Positions 8,320 to 16,989 of a stretch of DNA of 64,000 nucleotides are shown piece by piece. The notes below the pieces were generated by a model, which searched no databases, was not told the origin of the DNA, and saw only the letters and a program-made list of their open reading frames with translations. Where the stretch lies: NCBI RefSeq assembly GCF_014648075.1, contig NZ_BMQK01000006.1:124001-188000 (forward strand), read 5' to 3'. The DNA comes from Streptomyces ruber (GTDB taxonomy: Bacteria; Actinomycetota; Actinomycetes; Streptomycetales; Streptomycetaceae). How positions within the stretch are numbered: the first letter of the stretch is position 1; every line of letters starts with the position of its first letter. A program made the translations under genes and the position numbers.

Positions 8320-9746
8320 GAGTCGCGGAACGCCTCCAGCAGCCGCAGCCACACCTCGCTGATCGTCGGGTACGAGGGCACGGCGTGCCACAGTCGGCCG
8401 ATCGGCACCTCGCCGACGACCGCGACGGTCGCCGAGTGGATGAGTTCGCCGACGCCGGGGCCGACGAAGGTGACGCCGAGGACGATCTCCCGTTCCAGGT
8501 CGACGACCATACGGGCGCGCCCCTTGTAGCCGTCGGCGTACAGTCCCGCCCCGGCGACGGAGCCCAGGTCGAAGTCGACGGCGCGGACGCGGTGGCCCGC
8601 CCGCTCCGCCTCGGCGAGGGACAGGCCGACGGACGCCGCCTCCGGGTCGGTGAAGACGACCTGGGGCACGGCCGCGTGGTCGGCGGTGGCGGCGTGGGCG
8701 CCCCAGGGCTCGGTCAGCGGCGGGGTGCCGGCCGCGCGGGCGGCGATCGCGGCACCCGCGATGCGCGCCTGGTACTTGCCCTGGTGGGTGAGGAGAGCGC
8801 GCCGGTTGACGTCCCCGACCGCGTACAGCCACGGGACGTCCGGCACCTGGAGGCTGTCCTCGACGGGCAGCCAGGAACCGGGTTCGAGGCCGACGGTGTC
8901 GAGGCCGATGTCGTCCGTGCGGGGCGCGCGGCCGGTGGCGAAGAGGATCTCGTCGGCCTCGATGCGGTCACCGCCGTCCGTGACGACCACGACCGTCCCG
9001 TCCTCCCGGGTGACGGACTCGACCGACGTACCCGTGCGGACGTCCGCGCCCGCCTCCGTGAGCGCCTCGGCCACCAGCTCCCCGGCGAAGGGTTCCATCC
9101 GGGGCAGCAGGCCCTTGCCCCGGACGAGGAGCGTCACCTTCGAGCCGAGCCCCTGCCAGGCCGTGGCCATCTCCGCGCCCACGACGCCGCCGCCGACCAC
9201 GACCAGCCGGCCGGGCGCCTCCTTGGCGCTCGTGGCCTCGCGGCTCGTCCACGGCTTCACCGCGTCCAGGCCCGGCAGGCCGGGCAGTACGGCGCGGCTG
9301 CCGGTGCAGACGGCGACGGCGTGCCGGGCGGTCAGCACCCGCCGCTCGCCGTCCGGGCCCTCGACCGTGACCCGGCGGGGCCCGTCCAGGCGCCCGTGCC
9401 CGCGGTACAGGTCGACACCGACGCTCTCGAGCCACTGGACCTGGCCGTCGTCCTTCCAGCGGGAGGTGTGGTCGTCCCGGTGGGCGAGGACCGCGGCGGT
9501 GTCGAGGGGGCCCTCCACGAGGTGCCGCAGCCCGGGTGTGCGGCGGGCGTCGGCGTGGGCGATCACCGGGCGCAGGAGGGCCTTGCTGGGCATGCACGCC
9601 CAGTACGAACACTCGCCGCCGACGAGCTCGCTCTCCACGATCGCGGTGGTGAGACCGGCCGCGCGCGTACGGTCCGCGACGTTCTCCCCCACGGGTCCGG
9701 CCCCGAGCACCACGACGTCGTACACGTTGGATTCCGTTTCCGTCAT
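8316..9746 (-). CDS. Pyridine nucleotide-disulfide oxidoreductase (FAD, class I)
   Basis: A 476-residue flavoprotein of the dihydrolipoamide/mercuric reductase family. The Rossmann motif VVLGAGPVGENVADR is at the N-terminus, the redox pair is in CSYWACMPSKALLRP, a second dinucleotide motif is VVGGGVVGAEMATAW, and a C-terminal dimer domain follows. The cysteine pair is spaced CX4C as in lipoamide and mycothione reductases. The usual C-terminal HxxxxE is replaced by the context HAVPSYPTISEVW, which is common in this actinobacterial branch. ATG at 9746 is chosen over an upstream ATG because the FAD motif follows quickly. It is divergent from the thioredoxin, suggesting a shared thiol-redox role, but the substrate is unknown. 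Confidence 0.9.
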   Translation of the reverse strand: MTETESNVYDVVVLGAGPVGENVADRTRAAGLTTAIVESELVGGECSYWACMPSKALLRPVIAHADARRTPGLRHLVEGPLDTAAVLAHRDDHTSRWKDDGQVQWLESVGVDLYRGHGRLDGPRRVTVEGPDGERRVLTARHAVAVCTGSRAVLPGLPGLDAVKPWTSREATSAKEAPGRLVVVGGGVVGAEMATAWQGLGSKVTLLVRGKGLLPRMEPFAGELVAEALTEAGADVRTGTSVESVTREDGTVVVVTDGGDRIEADEILFATGRAPRTDDIGLDTVGLEPGSWLPVEDSLQVPDVPWLYAVGDVNRRALLTHQGKYQARIAGAAIAARAAGTPPLTEPWGAHAATADHAAVPQVVFTDPEAASVGLSLAEAERAGHRVRAVDFDLGSVAGAGLYADGYKGRARMVVDLEREIVLGVTFVGPGVGELIHSATVAVVGEVPIGRLWHAVPSYPTISEVWLRLLEAFRDS

Positions 9747-9818
9747 GGGCCCAGTCTGGTCGTCGGTGTGCGCGGACCGCCACACGGGTACGCGCGCGGA
9801 GAACATCGGTGCGCGCAC

Positions 9819-9844
9819 GGAATACCCCGTGGACGGACGCCGTT
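9819..9844 (+). promoter_or_regulatory. Candidate SigR promoter of the thioredoxin gene
   Basis: GGAAT, exactly 18 bases, then GTT: this matches the known GGAAT-N18/19-GTT consensus of the disulfide-stress sigma factor SigR. It points at the thioredoxin start 52 bp away. Confidence 0.75.
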
Positions 9845-9895
9845 GTCGCCACCGGCCTTTCCCGGGCCCCCGATCCAGGAAGAGGGATGTACGCC

Positions 9896-10321
9896 ATGAG
9901 CAGCACCGTGGAGCTCACCAAGGACAACTTCGACCAGACGGTCACGGACAACGAGTTCGTCCTGATCGACTTCTGGGCGTCGTGGTGCGGGCCGTGCCGG
10001 CAGTTCGCCCCCGTCTACGAGAAGGCCGCCGACGAGAACCCGGACCTGGTGTTCGGCAAGGTGGACACCGAGGCGCAGCCCGAGCTGGCCGCGGCCTTCG
10101 GCATCCAGTCGATCCCGACCCTGATGATCGTCCGTGACCAGGTCGCCGTGTTCGCGCAGCCGGGCGCCCTGCCGGAGGCCGCCCTGGCGGACGTCATCGG
10201 CCAGGCCCGCCGGCTGGACATGGACGAGGTCCGCAAGGCGGTCGCCGAACAGCAGGCCCAGGCCCGTCAGAACGGCCGCCCCGAGACGGGACAGGGCGGT
10301 CCGGACCAGACCGCGCGGTAA
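9896..10321 (+). CDS. trxC: Thioredoxin
   Basis: A 141-residue thioredoxin with the active site WCGPC (Cys31 and Cys34) in the expected place and the cis-Pro segment IQSIPTLMIV. The C-terminus carries an extra Gln/Ala-rich tail of about 30 residues. It reduces protein disulfides in the cytoplasm. ATG at 9896 is preferred to the ATG at 9887 because AGGAAGAGGG sits at a good distance. The upstream SigR-type promoter fits control by disulfide stress. The symbol is given because S. coelicolor has a SigR-controlled trxC in this apparent context, from memory. Confidence 0.93.
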   Translation: MSSTVELTKDNFDQTVTDNEFVLIDFWASWCGPCRQFAPVYEKAADENPDLVFGKVDTEAQPELAAAFGIQSIPTLMIVRDQVAVFAQPGALPEAALADVIGQARRLDMDEVRKAVAEQQAQARQNGRPETGQGGPDQTAR

Positions 10322-10422
10322 AGCATCTCCCCGCGGGCGGCGGGCGTACGGAGCGGGAACTCCCGGTCCGGCGGGCTCCGCGGACCGGGCGCCCGCCCGG
10401 CGGGTTCCGCCCGCGGGTTCCC

Positions 10423-11457
10423 TCAGCTCGACTCCCGGTGCACCACCCGGGAGCCGAGCACCTCGTGCGTCTCGGGCACCGCGGTGGGGTCGCGGACCAC
10501 GCGGTCGACCAGTTCGGCGAGGTCGCGGCCGGCCGGCAGGCGCAGGTGGACCGTGCTGAGGCGGGGCCGCAGCAGCCGGCCGAGCACCAGGTCGTCGGCG
10601 CCCAGCAGGGCCGTCTCCCCGGGGACGTCGATCCCCTCGTCCTGCAGTGCCCGCATCAGCAGCATCGCGTACTCGTCGTTGTAGGCGAACACGGCGTCCA
10701 GGCCGAGGGAGCGCCAGCGTGCGGCGAGCCGGGCCGCGGCCTCCTCCTCGTACGCGAGCGGCAGTTCGGTGACGGTCGCGTCGGTCCCCCGTACGGCCCG
10801 TCGCACACCGGCGAGCCGGGGCCGGGAGAACACGTCGAGCCCCCGTGCCTCCGGCACGACGACCCCTAATCGGCGGCGGCCCCGGTCCAGGAGATGGGCC
10901 CCGGCCGCGCGTCCGACCTCCTGGTGGTCCATGACGAGTGCGTGCGCGCCCTCGACGTGCTCCGGGCCCATCGTGACGACGGCGCGGGCGCCGGAGCGCT
11001 TGAGGACGGCCACGCCCTTCGGGCCGAGGCCCTCGTCGGGCACGATGACGGCGACGGGACGCAGCTCGGCCCAGGCGCGGGCGGCCTCGTCGCCGTGCAG
11101 GCCGACGCCGCCGTACTGCACGACCGTGTAGTCGAGCCGGCTCAGGGACCACTGGAGTTCGTCGAAGAAACGGCTGTAGAGCGGGCCCACGGGGACGCGG
11201 GGAGCGGGCATCAGGACCATGCGGCTGTGCCCGGCGCGCAGGCTGCGCGCCGCCGCGTGCGGGACGTACCCGAGTTCCTTGGCGGCCTCGTGCACCCGGC
11301 GGCGCGTGGGTTCGCTGATCCGGACGGCGCTGGTGTTGTTGAGGACGTAACTGACGGTCGCTCGGGACACACCCGCCAGGCGCGCCACATCGGCACTCGT
11401 CGGCACGGAACGGTGTGCGGGCGACGGCGGAGCGGGCTGATTCGGTATCTGCACCAT
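10423..11457 (-). CDS. LacI-family transcriptional regulator with a TTA codon
   Basis: A 344-residue LacI/GalR regulator. The helix-turn-helix (TSADVARLAGVSRATVSYVL) is at about residues 19-38 and a periplasmic-binding-like effector domain fills the rest. Codon 197 (10867-10869 on the plus strand) is TTA for leucine, a codon that needs the bldA tRNA in Streptomyces. The ATG at 11457 is chosen over an upstream in-frame start. The gene's downstream neighbour is the convergent thioredoxin and upstream is a divergent PemK-like gene, so its sugar target is not shown by context. Confidence 0.9.
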   Translation of the reverse strand: MVQIPNQPAPPSPAHRSVPTSADVARLAGVSRATVSYVLNNTSAVRISEPTRRRVHEAAKELGYVPHAAARSLRAGHSRMVLMPAPRVPVGPLYSRFFDELQWSLSRLDYTVVQYGGVGLHGDEAARAWAELRPVAVIVPDEGLGPKGVAVLKRSGARAVVTMGPEHVEGAHALVMDHQEVGRAAGAHLLDRGRRRLGVVVPEARGLDVFSRPRLAGVRRAVRGTDATVTELPLAYEEEAAARLAARWRSLGLDAVFAYNDEYAMLLMRALQDEGIDVPGETALLGADDLVLGRLLRPRLSTVHLRLPAGRDLAELVDRVVRDPTAVPETHEVLGSRVVHRESS

Positions 11458-11641
11458 GACGTACCGCATCCTTGCAGAAGCGGGAACGTCCGTCGGTACG
11501 GGGGGACTTGGTGTCGCAGCCGTGCACGTCACGGGGGCGGCGCGGATCGCGGTACCGGCCGTCCGCCGGCGCGCGCCGTGCGAGCCCCCCGTGGCCCACC
11601 CGGTCGGCGGGGCGGATCACCGCACCTCTACCGTGTCCCCC

Positions 11642-12088
11642 GTGACTGCGTTCGACACCCGGGACACTCCCGGCCGCTCCGGCCCCGCCGCGACCACCGA
11701 GGCCGATCCCCGCACGGTGGGCCGGGTGCGCACCGAGTACGCGCCCGCGCACGACGGCGACCCCGACCCCGGCGAGATCGTCTGGACCTGGGTGCCGTAC
11801 GAGGAGAACGACGGGCGCGGCAAGGACCGGCCCGTGCTCGTGGTGGCCCGGGAACCGGGCGGCACCCTGCTGGCCGTCCAGCTCTCCAGCAGGCGCCGCG
11901 ACGGTGACCGCGACCGGGTGCCGATCGGCAGCGGCCCGTGGGACCGCTCCGGGCGCCCCTCGTGGGTGGCCGTGGACCGGCTGCTGCGGCTGCACGAGGC
12001 GGGCATGCGACGCGAGGCGTGCGCGCTCGACCGGATGCGCTTCAACCTGGTGGTGCACCGGCTGCGGGAGCGCCACGGCCGGCGCTGA
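11642..12088 (+). CDS. PemK/MazF-like protein, no antitoxin partner
   Basis: A 148-residue protein with PemK-like features in its middle: GEIVWTWVPYEENDGRGKDRPVLVVA, then VAVDRLLRL and a basic end. Classic MazF/PemK proteins are mRNA endonucleases with a matching antitoxin gene just upstream. None is present here: upstream is the LacI promoter region. This single-gene form may be a housekeeping relative rather than an active toxin. Start is the GTG at 11642, with a GTG at 11633 as an alternative. The N-terminal 35 residues are poorly defined. Confidence 0.7.
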   Translation: MTAFDTRDTPGRSGPAATTEADPRTVGRVRTEYAPAHDGDPDPGEIVWTWVPYEENDGRGKDRPVLVVAREPGGTLLAVQLSSRRRDGDRDRVPIGSGPWDRSGRPSWVAVDRLLRLHEAGMRREACALDRMRFNLVVHRLRERHGRR

Positions 12089-12446
12089 CCGCCCGCCGCG
12101 GGACCGTCTCCGGGCCGCCCCGCGCCCTCCGCCTCCCGACGCGCGCCCCGGGATGTGTCTCCCGTCACTTCCGCAACTCCCCCTGCGCTCTCCCGCATTG
12201 CCCTCATCCCCGCATCCTGGGCCCCGCTGATGCGCGCCGTGACGGAATCACCTGGTCCGGGCGTCGTCGACGGAACGGGAAGCTCCGTCCTCCGGTTCCG
12301 GTGGCGGGGTTCCGCGGTGCCGCCGGGCGTTCGCCGCGCCCTTGTGCGAAGCGTCCGGAGGGTTTTGGGTGGGACGAGCGTTGCCGGTCCGGCCCACCCG
12401 GTCCCGGACCGGCGGCGGCATGCTGGAATCTCAGGAGGATCCCGAC
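12089..12446. other. Intergenic region before the egt operon
   Basis: I see no gene in these 358 bases. The right end holds a hairpin (12383-12413) and the AGGAGG ribosome site of egtA (12433-12438). A promoter for egtA must lie here but no clear -10/-35 pair stands out. Confidence 0.6.
12383..12413 (+). promoter_or_regulatory. Hairpin in the egtA leader
   Basis: A perfect 10-bp stem GCCGGTCCGG/CCGGACCGGC with an 11-nt loop sits 19 bp before the egtA ribosome site. It may be a weak terminator or leader control element; no role is shown. Confidence 0.4.
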
Positions 12447-13724
12447 ATGTCTGACTCTGCCGGCGGCTGTACCGAGTCCCGTTCTCCCGTCACCGAGGGC
12501 GAGGCGGAAGCGCTGGTCCACGGCATCTGCTTCAAGACCGGCCCGCCCCGTGCCCTCGGTGTCGAACTGGAATGGCACGTCCACGAGCTGCGGCGACCGT
12601 GGCTCCGCGCCTCGCCCGAACGGCTGCGGGCGGCCTACGCCGCGCTGCGGCCCCTGTCCCTCTCCTCGGCTCTCACCGTCGAGCCCGGCGGCCAGCTCGA
12701 GCTCAGCTCGGCGCCCGCCGCCTCCCTGACGGACGTCGTCCGGTCCGTCTCGGACGACCTCGCCGCCGTCCGCGCCGTCCTGCGCGAGGAGGGCCTCGCC
12801 CTCGGCGGCCACGGCCACGATCCCTGGAACCCCCCGGAGAGATACCTCCGCGAGCCCCGGTACGACGCGATGGAGGCCTACCTCGACCGCTTCGGCCCGG
12901 AGGGCCGGGCCATGATGTGCTCCTCCGCCTCCGTCCAGGTGTGCCTGGACGCCGGGTACGAGGAGCCCGGCCCGCTCGGTCACGGGCGGCGCTGGTGGCT
13001 GGCCCACCAGCTGGGCGCCGTGCTGCTGGCCGCGTTCGCGCACTCGCCCCTGGTCCGGGGCCGCCCCACCGGCTGGCGTTCCACGCGGCAGTCCCTGTGG
13101 GCGGCGATGGACCCCGGCCGGACCACCGCCCCGCCGCTCGACCGCGAACCGCGGGCCGCCTGGGCCCGCTACGTCCTGGACGCGCCCGTGATGTGCGTGC
13201 GGACCGAGGACGGCGGGCCCTGGGCCGTCCCGGAGGACCTGACCTTCCGCGCGTGGACCCGGTCCGCCACGCCGCCGACCCGCGCGGACCTCGACTACCA
13301 CCTGACCACCCTGTTCCCGCCGGTACGGCCCCGCGGCCACCTCGAACTGCGCATGCTCGACGCCCAGCCCGGCGAGGACGGGTGGATCGTGCCGCTGGCC
13401 GTGACGGCGGCCCTGTTCGACGACGCGGAGGCCGCCGAGACCGCCTACCGCACCGTCAAACCGCTCGCCGAGCGGGCCGGCGCCCGGCCCGCTCCGCGCA
13501 ACGCCCTGTGGACCGCGGCGGCCCGCTCGGGCCTCGCCGACCCCGAGCTGCGCGAGGCGGCGCTCGTCTGCTTCCACGCGGCGCTGGAGGCCCTGCCCCG
13601 GCTGGGCGCCGCACCCGGCGTACGGGACGCCGTCGCCGCCTTCACCGACCGGTACGTGGCCCGGGGCCGCTGCCCCGCCGACGATCTGCTCAGTTCGCTG
13701 CACGGGAAGGACATCCGGACATGA
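12447..13724 (+). CDS. egtA: Ergothioneine biosynthesis glutamate-cysteine ligase EgtA
   Basis: A 425-residue ATP-dependent ligase of the GCS2 family that joins glutamate to cysteine to give gamma-glutamylcysteine, the sulfur donor for ergothioneine. The start of the catalytic region is GVELEWHVHE and the substrate region includes MMCSSASVQVCLDAG. ATG at 12447 has AGGAGG eight bases before it. Its stop overlaps the egtB start by ATGA, which fixes it as the first gene of egtABCD. Length and order match other actinomycete operons. Confidence 0.94.
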   Translation: MSDSAGGCTESRSPVTEGEAEALVHGICFKTGPPRALGVELEWHVHELRRPWLRASPERLRAAYAALRPLSLSSALTVEPGGQLELSSAPAASLTDVVRSVSDDLAAVRAVLREEGLALGGHGHDPWNPPERYLREPRYDAMEAYLDRFGPEGRAMMCSSASVQVCLDAGYEEPGPLGHGRRWWLAHQLGAVLLAAFAHSPLVRGRPTGWRSTRQSLWAAMDPGRTTAPPLDREPRAAWARYVLDAPVMCVRTEDGGPWAVPEDLTFRAWTRSATPPTRADLDYHLTTLFPPVRPRGHLELRMLDAQPGEDGWIVPLAVTAALFDDAEAAETAYRTVKPLAERAGARPAPRNALWTAAARSGLADPELREAALVCFHAALEALPRLGAAPGVRDAVAAFTDRYVARGRCPADDLLSSLHGKDIRT

Positions 13725-15073
13725 CCAGCCCGCACCCGACCGGCTCCGGCACCCCCGCCCCGGGCGACCCGGACCCCGAGGCGCTCCGGGAACGCGCGCT
13801 CGACGCGCTGCTCACGGCCCGCGCCCGGACCGCGCTGCTCACCTCCTGCGTCGAGGACCCCGAGCTGACCGCCCAGCACTCGCCGCTGATGTCACCGCTG
13901 GTGTGGGACCTCGCGCACATCGGCAACCAGGAGGAGCAGTGGCTGCTGCGCACCGTCGGCGGCCGGGAGGCGATACGGCCCGAGATCGACGGCCTGTACG
14001 ACGCCTTCGAGCACCCGCGCGCCGAGCGGCCCTCGCTGCCGCTGCTGCCGCCCGCGGAGGCCCGCCGGTACGTGCACGAGGTGCGCGGCCGCGCCCTCGA
14101 CGTGCTGGAGGGCACGGCGTTCCACGGTGACCGGCTCACCGAGGCCGGCTTCGCCTTCGGGATGGTCGCCCAGCACGAGCAGCAGCACGACGAGACGATG
14201 CTGATCACCCATCAGCTGCGCAAGGGAGCCGCCGCCCTGACCGCGGCGGACCCCGCGCCCGCTCCCCCGTTCACGGGACCGTCCGAGGTCCTGGTGCCGG
14301 GCGGCCCGTTCACCATGGGCACGTCCACCGAGCCCTGGGCCCTCGACAACGAACGGCCCGCACACCGGCGTACGGTGGCCGCCTTCCACATCGACACCAC
14401 CCCCGTCACGAACGGCGCCTACCGGGCGTTCGTCGAGGACGGCGGCTACGACGACCCCCGCTGGTGGGCGCCCGAGGGCTGGGACCACATCCGGCGGCAC
14501 GGCATCACCGCGCCCCTGTTCTGGCGCCGTGAGGGCGGGCAGTGGCTGCGGCGCCGGTTCGGCGTCACCGAGCCCGTACCGGCGGACGAGCCGGTGCTGC
14601 ACGTGTCCTGGTACGAGGCCGACGCGTACGCGCGCTGGGCCGGGCGGCGGCTGCCGACCGAGGCCGAGTGGGAGAAGGCGGCCCGCCACGACCCGGCGTC
14701 CGGCCGCTCCCGCCGCTACCCGTGGGGCGACGCCGACCCCGGTCCCGAGCACGCCAACCTGGGCCAGCGCCATCTGCGGCCGGCCCCTGCGGGCTCCTAC
14801 CCGGCCGGGGAATCACCGCTGGGGGTCCGGCAGTTGATGGGGGACGTGTGGGAGTGGACGGCGAGCGACTTCGCGCCCTATCCGGGGTTCACGGCGTTCC
14901 CGTACAAGGAGTACTCGGAGGTGTTCTTCGGCCCCGAGTACAAGGTGCTGCGCGGCGGCTCGTTCGCCGTGGACCAGGTGGCCTGCCGGGGCACGTTCCG
15001 CAACTGGGACTACCCGGTCCGCCGGCAGATCTTCAGCGGGTTCCGCACGGCCCGCGACGCGGAGGCCGTCTGA
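13721..15073 (+). CDS. egtB: Ergothioneine biosynthesis sulfoxide synthase EgtB
   Basis: A 450-residue iron enzyme. The N-terminal DinB-like domain has the metal site HEQQHDE (His152, His156, Glu158) plus an earlier His in DLAHIGNQEEQW; the C-terminal half is a formylglycine-generating-enzyme-like fold ending in LRGGSFAVDQVACRGTFRNW. It couples gamma-glutamylcysteine to hercynine with oxygen. It overlaps egtA by ATGA and egtC by one base (TGATG), showing tight translational coupling. Confidence 0.95.
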   Translation: MTSPHPTGSGTPAPGDPDPEALRERALDALLTARARTALLTSCVEDPELTAQHSPLMSPLVWDLAHIGNQEEQWLLRTVGGREAIRPEIDGLYDAFEHPRAERPSLPLLPPAEARRYVHEVRGRALDVLEGTAFHGDRLTEAGFAFGMVAQHEQQHDETMLITHQLRKGAAALTAADPAPAPPFTGPSEVLVPGGPFTMGTSTEPWALDNERPAHRRTVAAFHIDTTPVTNGAYRAFVEDGGYDDPRWWAPEGWDHIRRHGITAPLFWRREGGQWLRRRFGVTEPVPADEPVLHVSWYEADAYARWAGRRLPTEAEWEKAARHDPASGRSRRYPWGDADPGPEHANLGQRHLRPAPAGSYPAGESPLGVRQLMGDVWEWTASDFAPYPGFTAFPYKEYSEVFFGPEYKVLRGGSFAVDQVACRGTFRNWDYPVRRQIFSGFRTARDAEAV

Positions 15074-15921
15074 TGTGCCGTCATCTGGCGTACGTGGGGG
15101 CCGAGCAGCCGATCGGCCGACTGCTGTCCGACCCGCCGCACAGCCTGTTCCGGCAGTCGTGGGCGCCGCGGCGGCAGCGGTACGGGACCGTCAACGCCGA
15201 CGGGTTCGGGATCGGCTGGTACGCGCAGGGCGACCCGGTGCCCGCGCGGTACCGGCGCTCCGGGCCGGTCTGGGGCGACGCGTCCTTCCAGGACCTCGCC
15301 CGGGTCGTACGGACCAGCGCGCTGCTCGGCGCCGTCCGGGACGCGACCGTGGCGAGCCCGGACGGGGAGGCCGCGGCGGCCCCGTTCGCCGCCGGGACCT
15401 GGCTGTTCAGCCACAACGGCGCCGTCACCGGCTGGCCGCGCTCGCTCGCCGGTCTCGCCCGGGACCTGCCCGCGACGGAGCTGCTGTCCATGGAGGCACG
15501 CTCCGACTCGGCCCTCGTCTGGGCGCTGGTCCTCGACCGGCTGCGCACCGGTGACGGCGAGGGCCAGGCGCTCGCCGACACGGTGCTGGAGGTCGCCCGG
15601 GCGGCGCCCGGCTCCCGCCTCAACCTGCTGCTCACCGACGGCGCGACGATCACCGCCACCGCGTGGGGCGACACGCTGTGGTACCTCGCCGAGCCGCACC
15701 GCGGCGTCGTCGTCGCCTCGGAGCCGTACGACGACGACCCGCGCTGGCGGGAGGTCCCCGACCGCACACTGCTCGCGGCGAGCGGCACGGACGTGCTGCT
15801 CACCCCGCTGAAGGACCCCGAGGACGTCCACGTCGACATGGCGTCCGCTCCATCGTCTCCCCCGTCTCCCCCGTCTCCCCCGTCTCCCCAGGAACCGTCT
15901 CCCAAGGAGCCGAACGCGTGA
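15073..15921 (+). CDS. egtC: Ergothioneine biosynthesis amidohydrolase EgtC
   Basis: A 282-residue class II glutamine amidotransferase-type hydrolase. The start MCRHLAYVG exposes Cys2 as nucleophile after Met removal; GFGIGWYA and LFSHNGAVTGWP are family segments. It removes the glutamyl group from the EgtB product. The C-terminal 25 residues are a Ser/Pro/Glu tail coded by a 9-bp tandem repeat and are probably dispensable. Confidence 0.93.
   Translation: MCRHLAYVGAEQPIGRLLSDPPHSLFRQSWAPRRQRYGTVNADGFGIGWYAQGDPVPARYRRSGPVWGDASFQDLARVVRTSALLGAVRDATVASPDGEAAAAPFAAGTWLFSHNGAVTGWPRSLAGLARDLPATELLSMEARSDSALVWALVLDRLRTGDGEGQALADTVLEVARAAPGSRLNLLLTDGATITATAWGDTLWYLAEPHRGVVVASEPYDDDPRWREVPDRTLLAASGTDVLLTPLKDPEDVHVDMASAPSSPPSPPSPPSPQEPSPKEPNA
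15854..15889. repeat. 9-bp tandem repeat (4 units) in the egtC 3' end
   Basis: Four exact copies of CGTCTCCCC encode the Ser-Pro-Pro units of the EgtC tail. Copy number is likely to vary by slippage without breaking the frame. Confidence 0.9.
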
Positions 15922-16880
15922 GCCCCTTCCTCCTCACCCGCACCCTGCCCGAGGACGCCACGGGCGCGGCCCTGCGCGCCGACGTCCTCGAGGGCCTCAC
16001 CGGCACCCCGAAGACCCTGCCGCCGAAGTGGTTCTACGACGCGCACGGCAGCGAGCTGTTCGAGCGCATCACCGAACTCCCCGAGTACTACCCGACGCGC
16101 GCCGAACGCGAGATCCTGCTCGCCCGCGCCCCGGAGATCGCCGCCGTGGCCGGTGCCCGGACCCTGGTCGAGCTGGGCTCCGGCTCCTCCGACAAGACCC
16201 GGCACCTGCTCGACGCCATGCCCGGCCTGCGCGCGTACGTGCCGGTCGACGTCAGTGAGAGCGCGCTGCGGCAGGCGGGCGAGGCCCTCGTCGCCGAACG
16301 GCCGGGGCTGCTGGTGCACGCGCTGATCGCCGACTTCACCCATGAGCTGGTGCTGCCCGGCCTGCCCGGCCCGCGGCTGGTGGCGTTCCTCGGCGGCACG
16401 ATCGGCAATCTGCTGCCCGATGGACGCGCCGCCTTCCTGGCCTCCGTCCGCGCCCTGCTGTCGCCCGGCGACGCGCTGCTGCTCGGCACGGACCTGGTCA
16501 AGGACCCGGCGGTGCTGGTCGCCGCGTACGACGACGCGGCCGGGGTGACGGCCCGGTTCGACAAGAACGTGCTGTCCGTCCTGAACCGGGAGCTCGGCGC
16601 GGACTTCGATCCCGACGCCTTCGACCACGTCGCGCGGTGGGACTCGGAACGGGAGTGGATCGAGATGCGGCTGCGGGCCAGGGCCGCGCAGACCGTGAAG
16701 ATCCCGGCGCTCGACCTCGCCGTCGACTTCGCCGCCGGGGAGGAGCTGCGCACCGAGGTCTCGGCCAAGTTCCGCGAGAACGGCGTACGGGCCGAGCTCG
16801 CCGCCGCGGGTCTGGAACTGCGGCGCTGGTGGACCGACCGGGAGAAGCGGTTCGCGCTGTCGCTGAGCGTGGCCGGATGA
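15918..16880 (+). CDS. egtD: L-histidine N(alpha)-methyltransferase EgtD
   Basis: A 320-residue SAM-dependent methyltransferase that trimethylates histidine to hercynine, the first step of ergothioneine synthesis. Family features are the N-terminal PPKWFYDAHGSELFERIT, the SAM motif ELGSGSSDKTRHLL and the acidic FLGGTIGN. The GTG start overlaps the egtC stop (GTGA). The PLP lyase egtE is not in the cluster, as is normal for Streptomyces. Confidence 0.95.
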   Translation: MSPFLLTRTLPEDATGAALRADVLEGLTGTPKTLPPKWFYDAHGSELFERITELPEYYPTRAEREILLARAPEIAAVAGARTLVELGSGSSDKTRHLLDAMPGLRAYVPVDVSESALRQAGEALVAERPGLLVHALIADFTHELVLPGLPGPRLVAFLGGTIGNLLPDGRAAFLASVRALLSPGDALLLGTDLVKDPAVLVAAYDDAAGVTARFDKNVLSVLNRELGADFDPDAFDHVARWDSEREWIEMRLRARAAQTVKIPALDLAVDFAAGEELRTEVSAKFRENGVRAELAAAGLELRRWWTDREKRFALSLSVAG

Positions 16881-16893
16881 CCCCCTGACGCGG

Positions 16894-16914
16894 GGCGGCG
16901 CCCCGGGCGCCGCC
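16894..16914 (+). terminator. Terminator of egtABCD
   Basis: A 9-bp stem GGCGGCGCC/GGCGCCGCC with a 3-nt loop, 13 bp beyond egtD; a second overlapping GC stem follows before the dodecin gene. Confidence 0.55.
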
Positions 16915-16989
16915 TCGCGGAGCGCGGCGCCCTGCGGCACCGTGGAGTGACGCGTGGCACACCGGCCACGGCCGAGAGGAGACTGCCGC

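Noticed and set aside
9743..12076. 777-codon minus-strand open frame across thioredoxin, LacI and PemK genes
   Set aside because: No motif, no ribosome site, and it runs across three real genes; a frame shadow.
12241..12275. GGAAT upstream of egtA as a SigR promoter
   Set aside because: No GTT at 18 or 19 bases; only GTC at 17.
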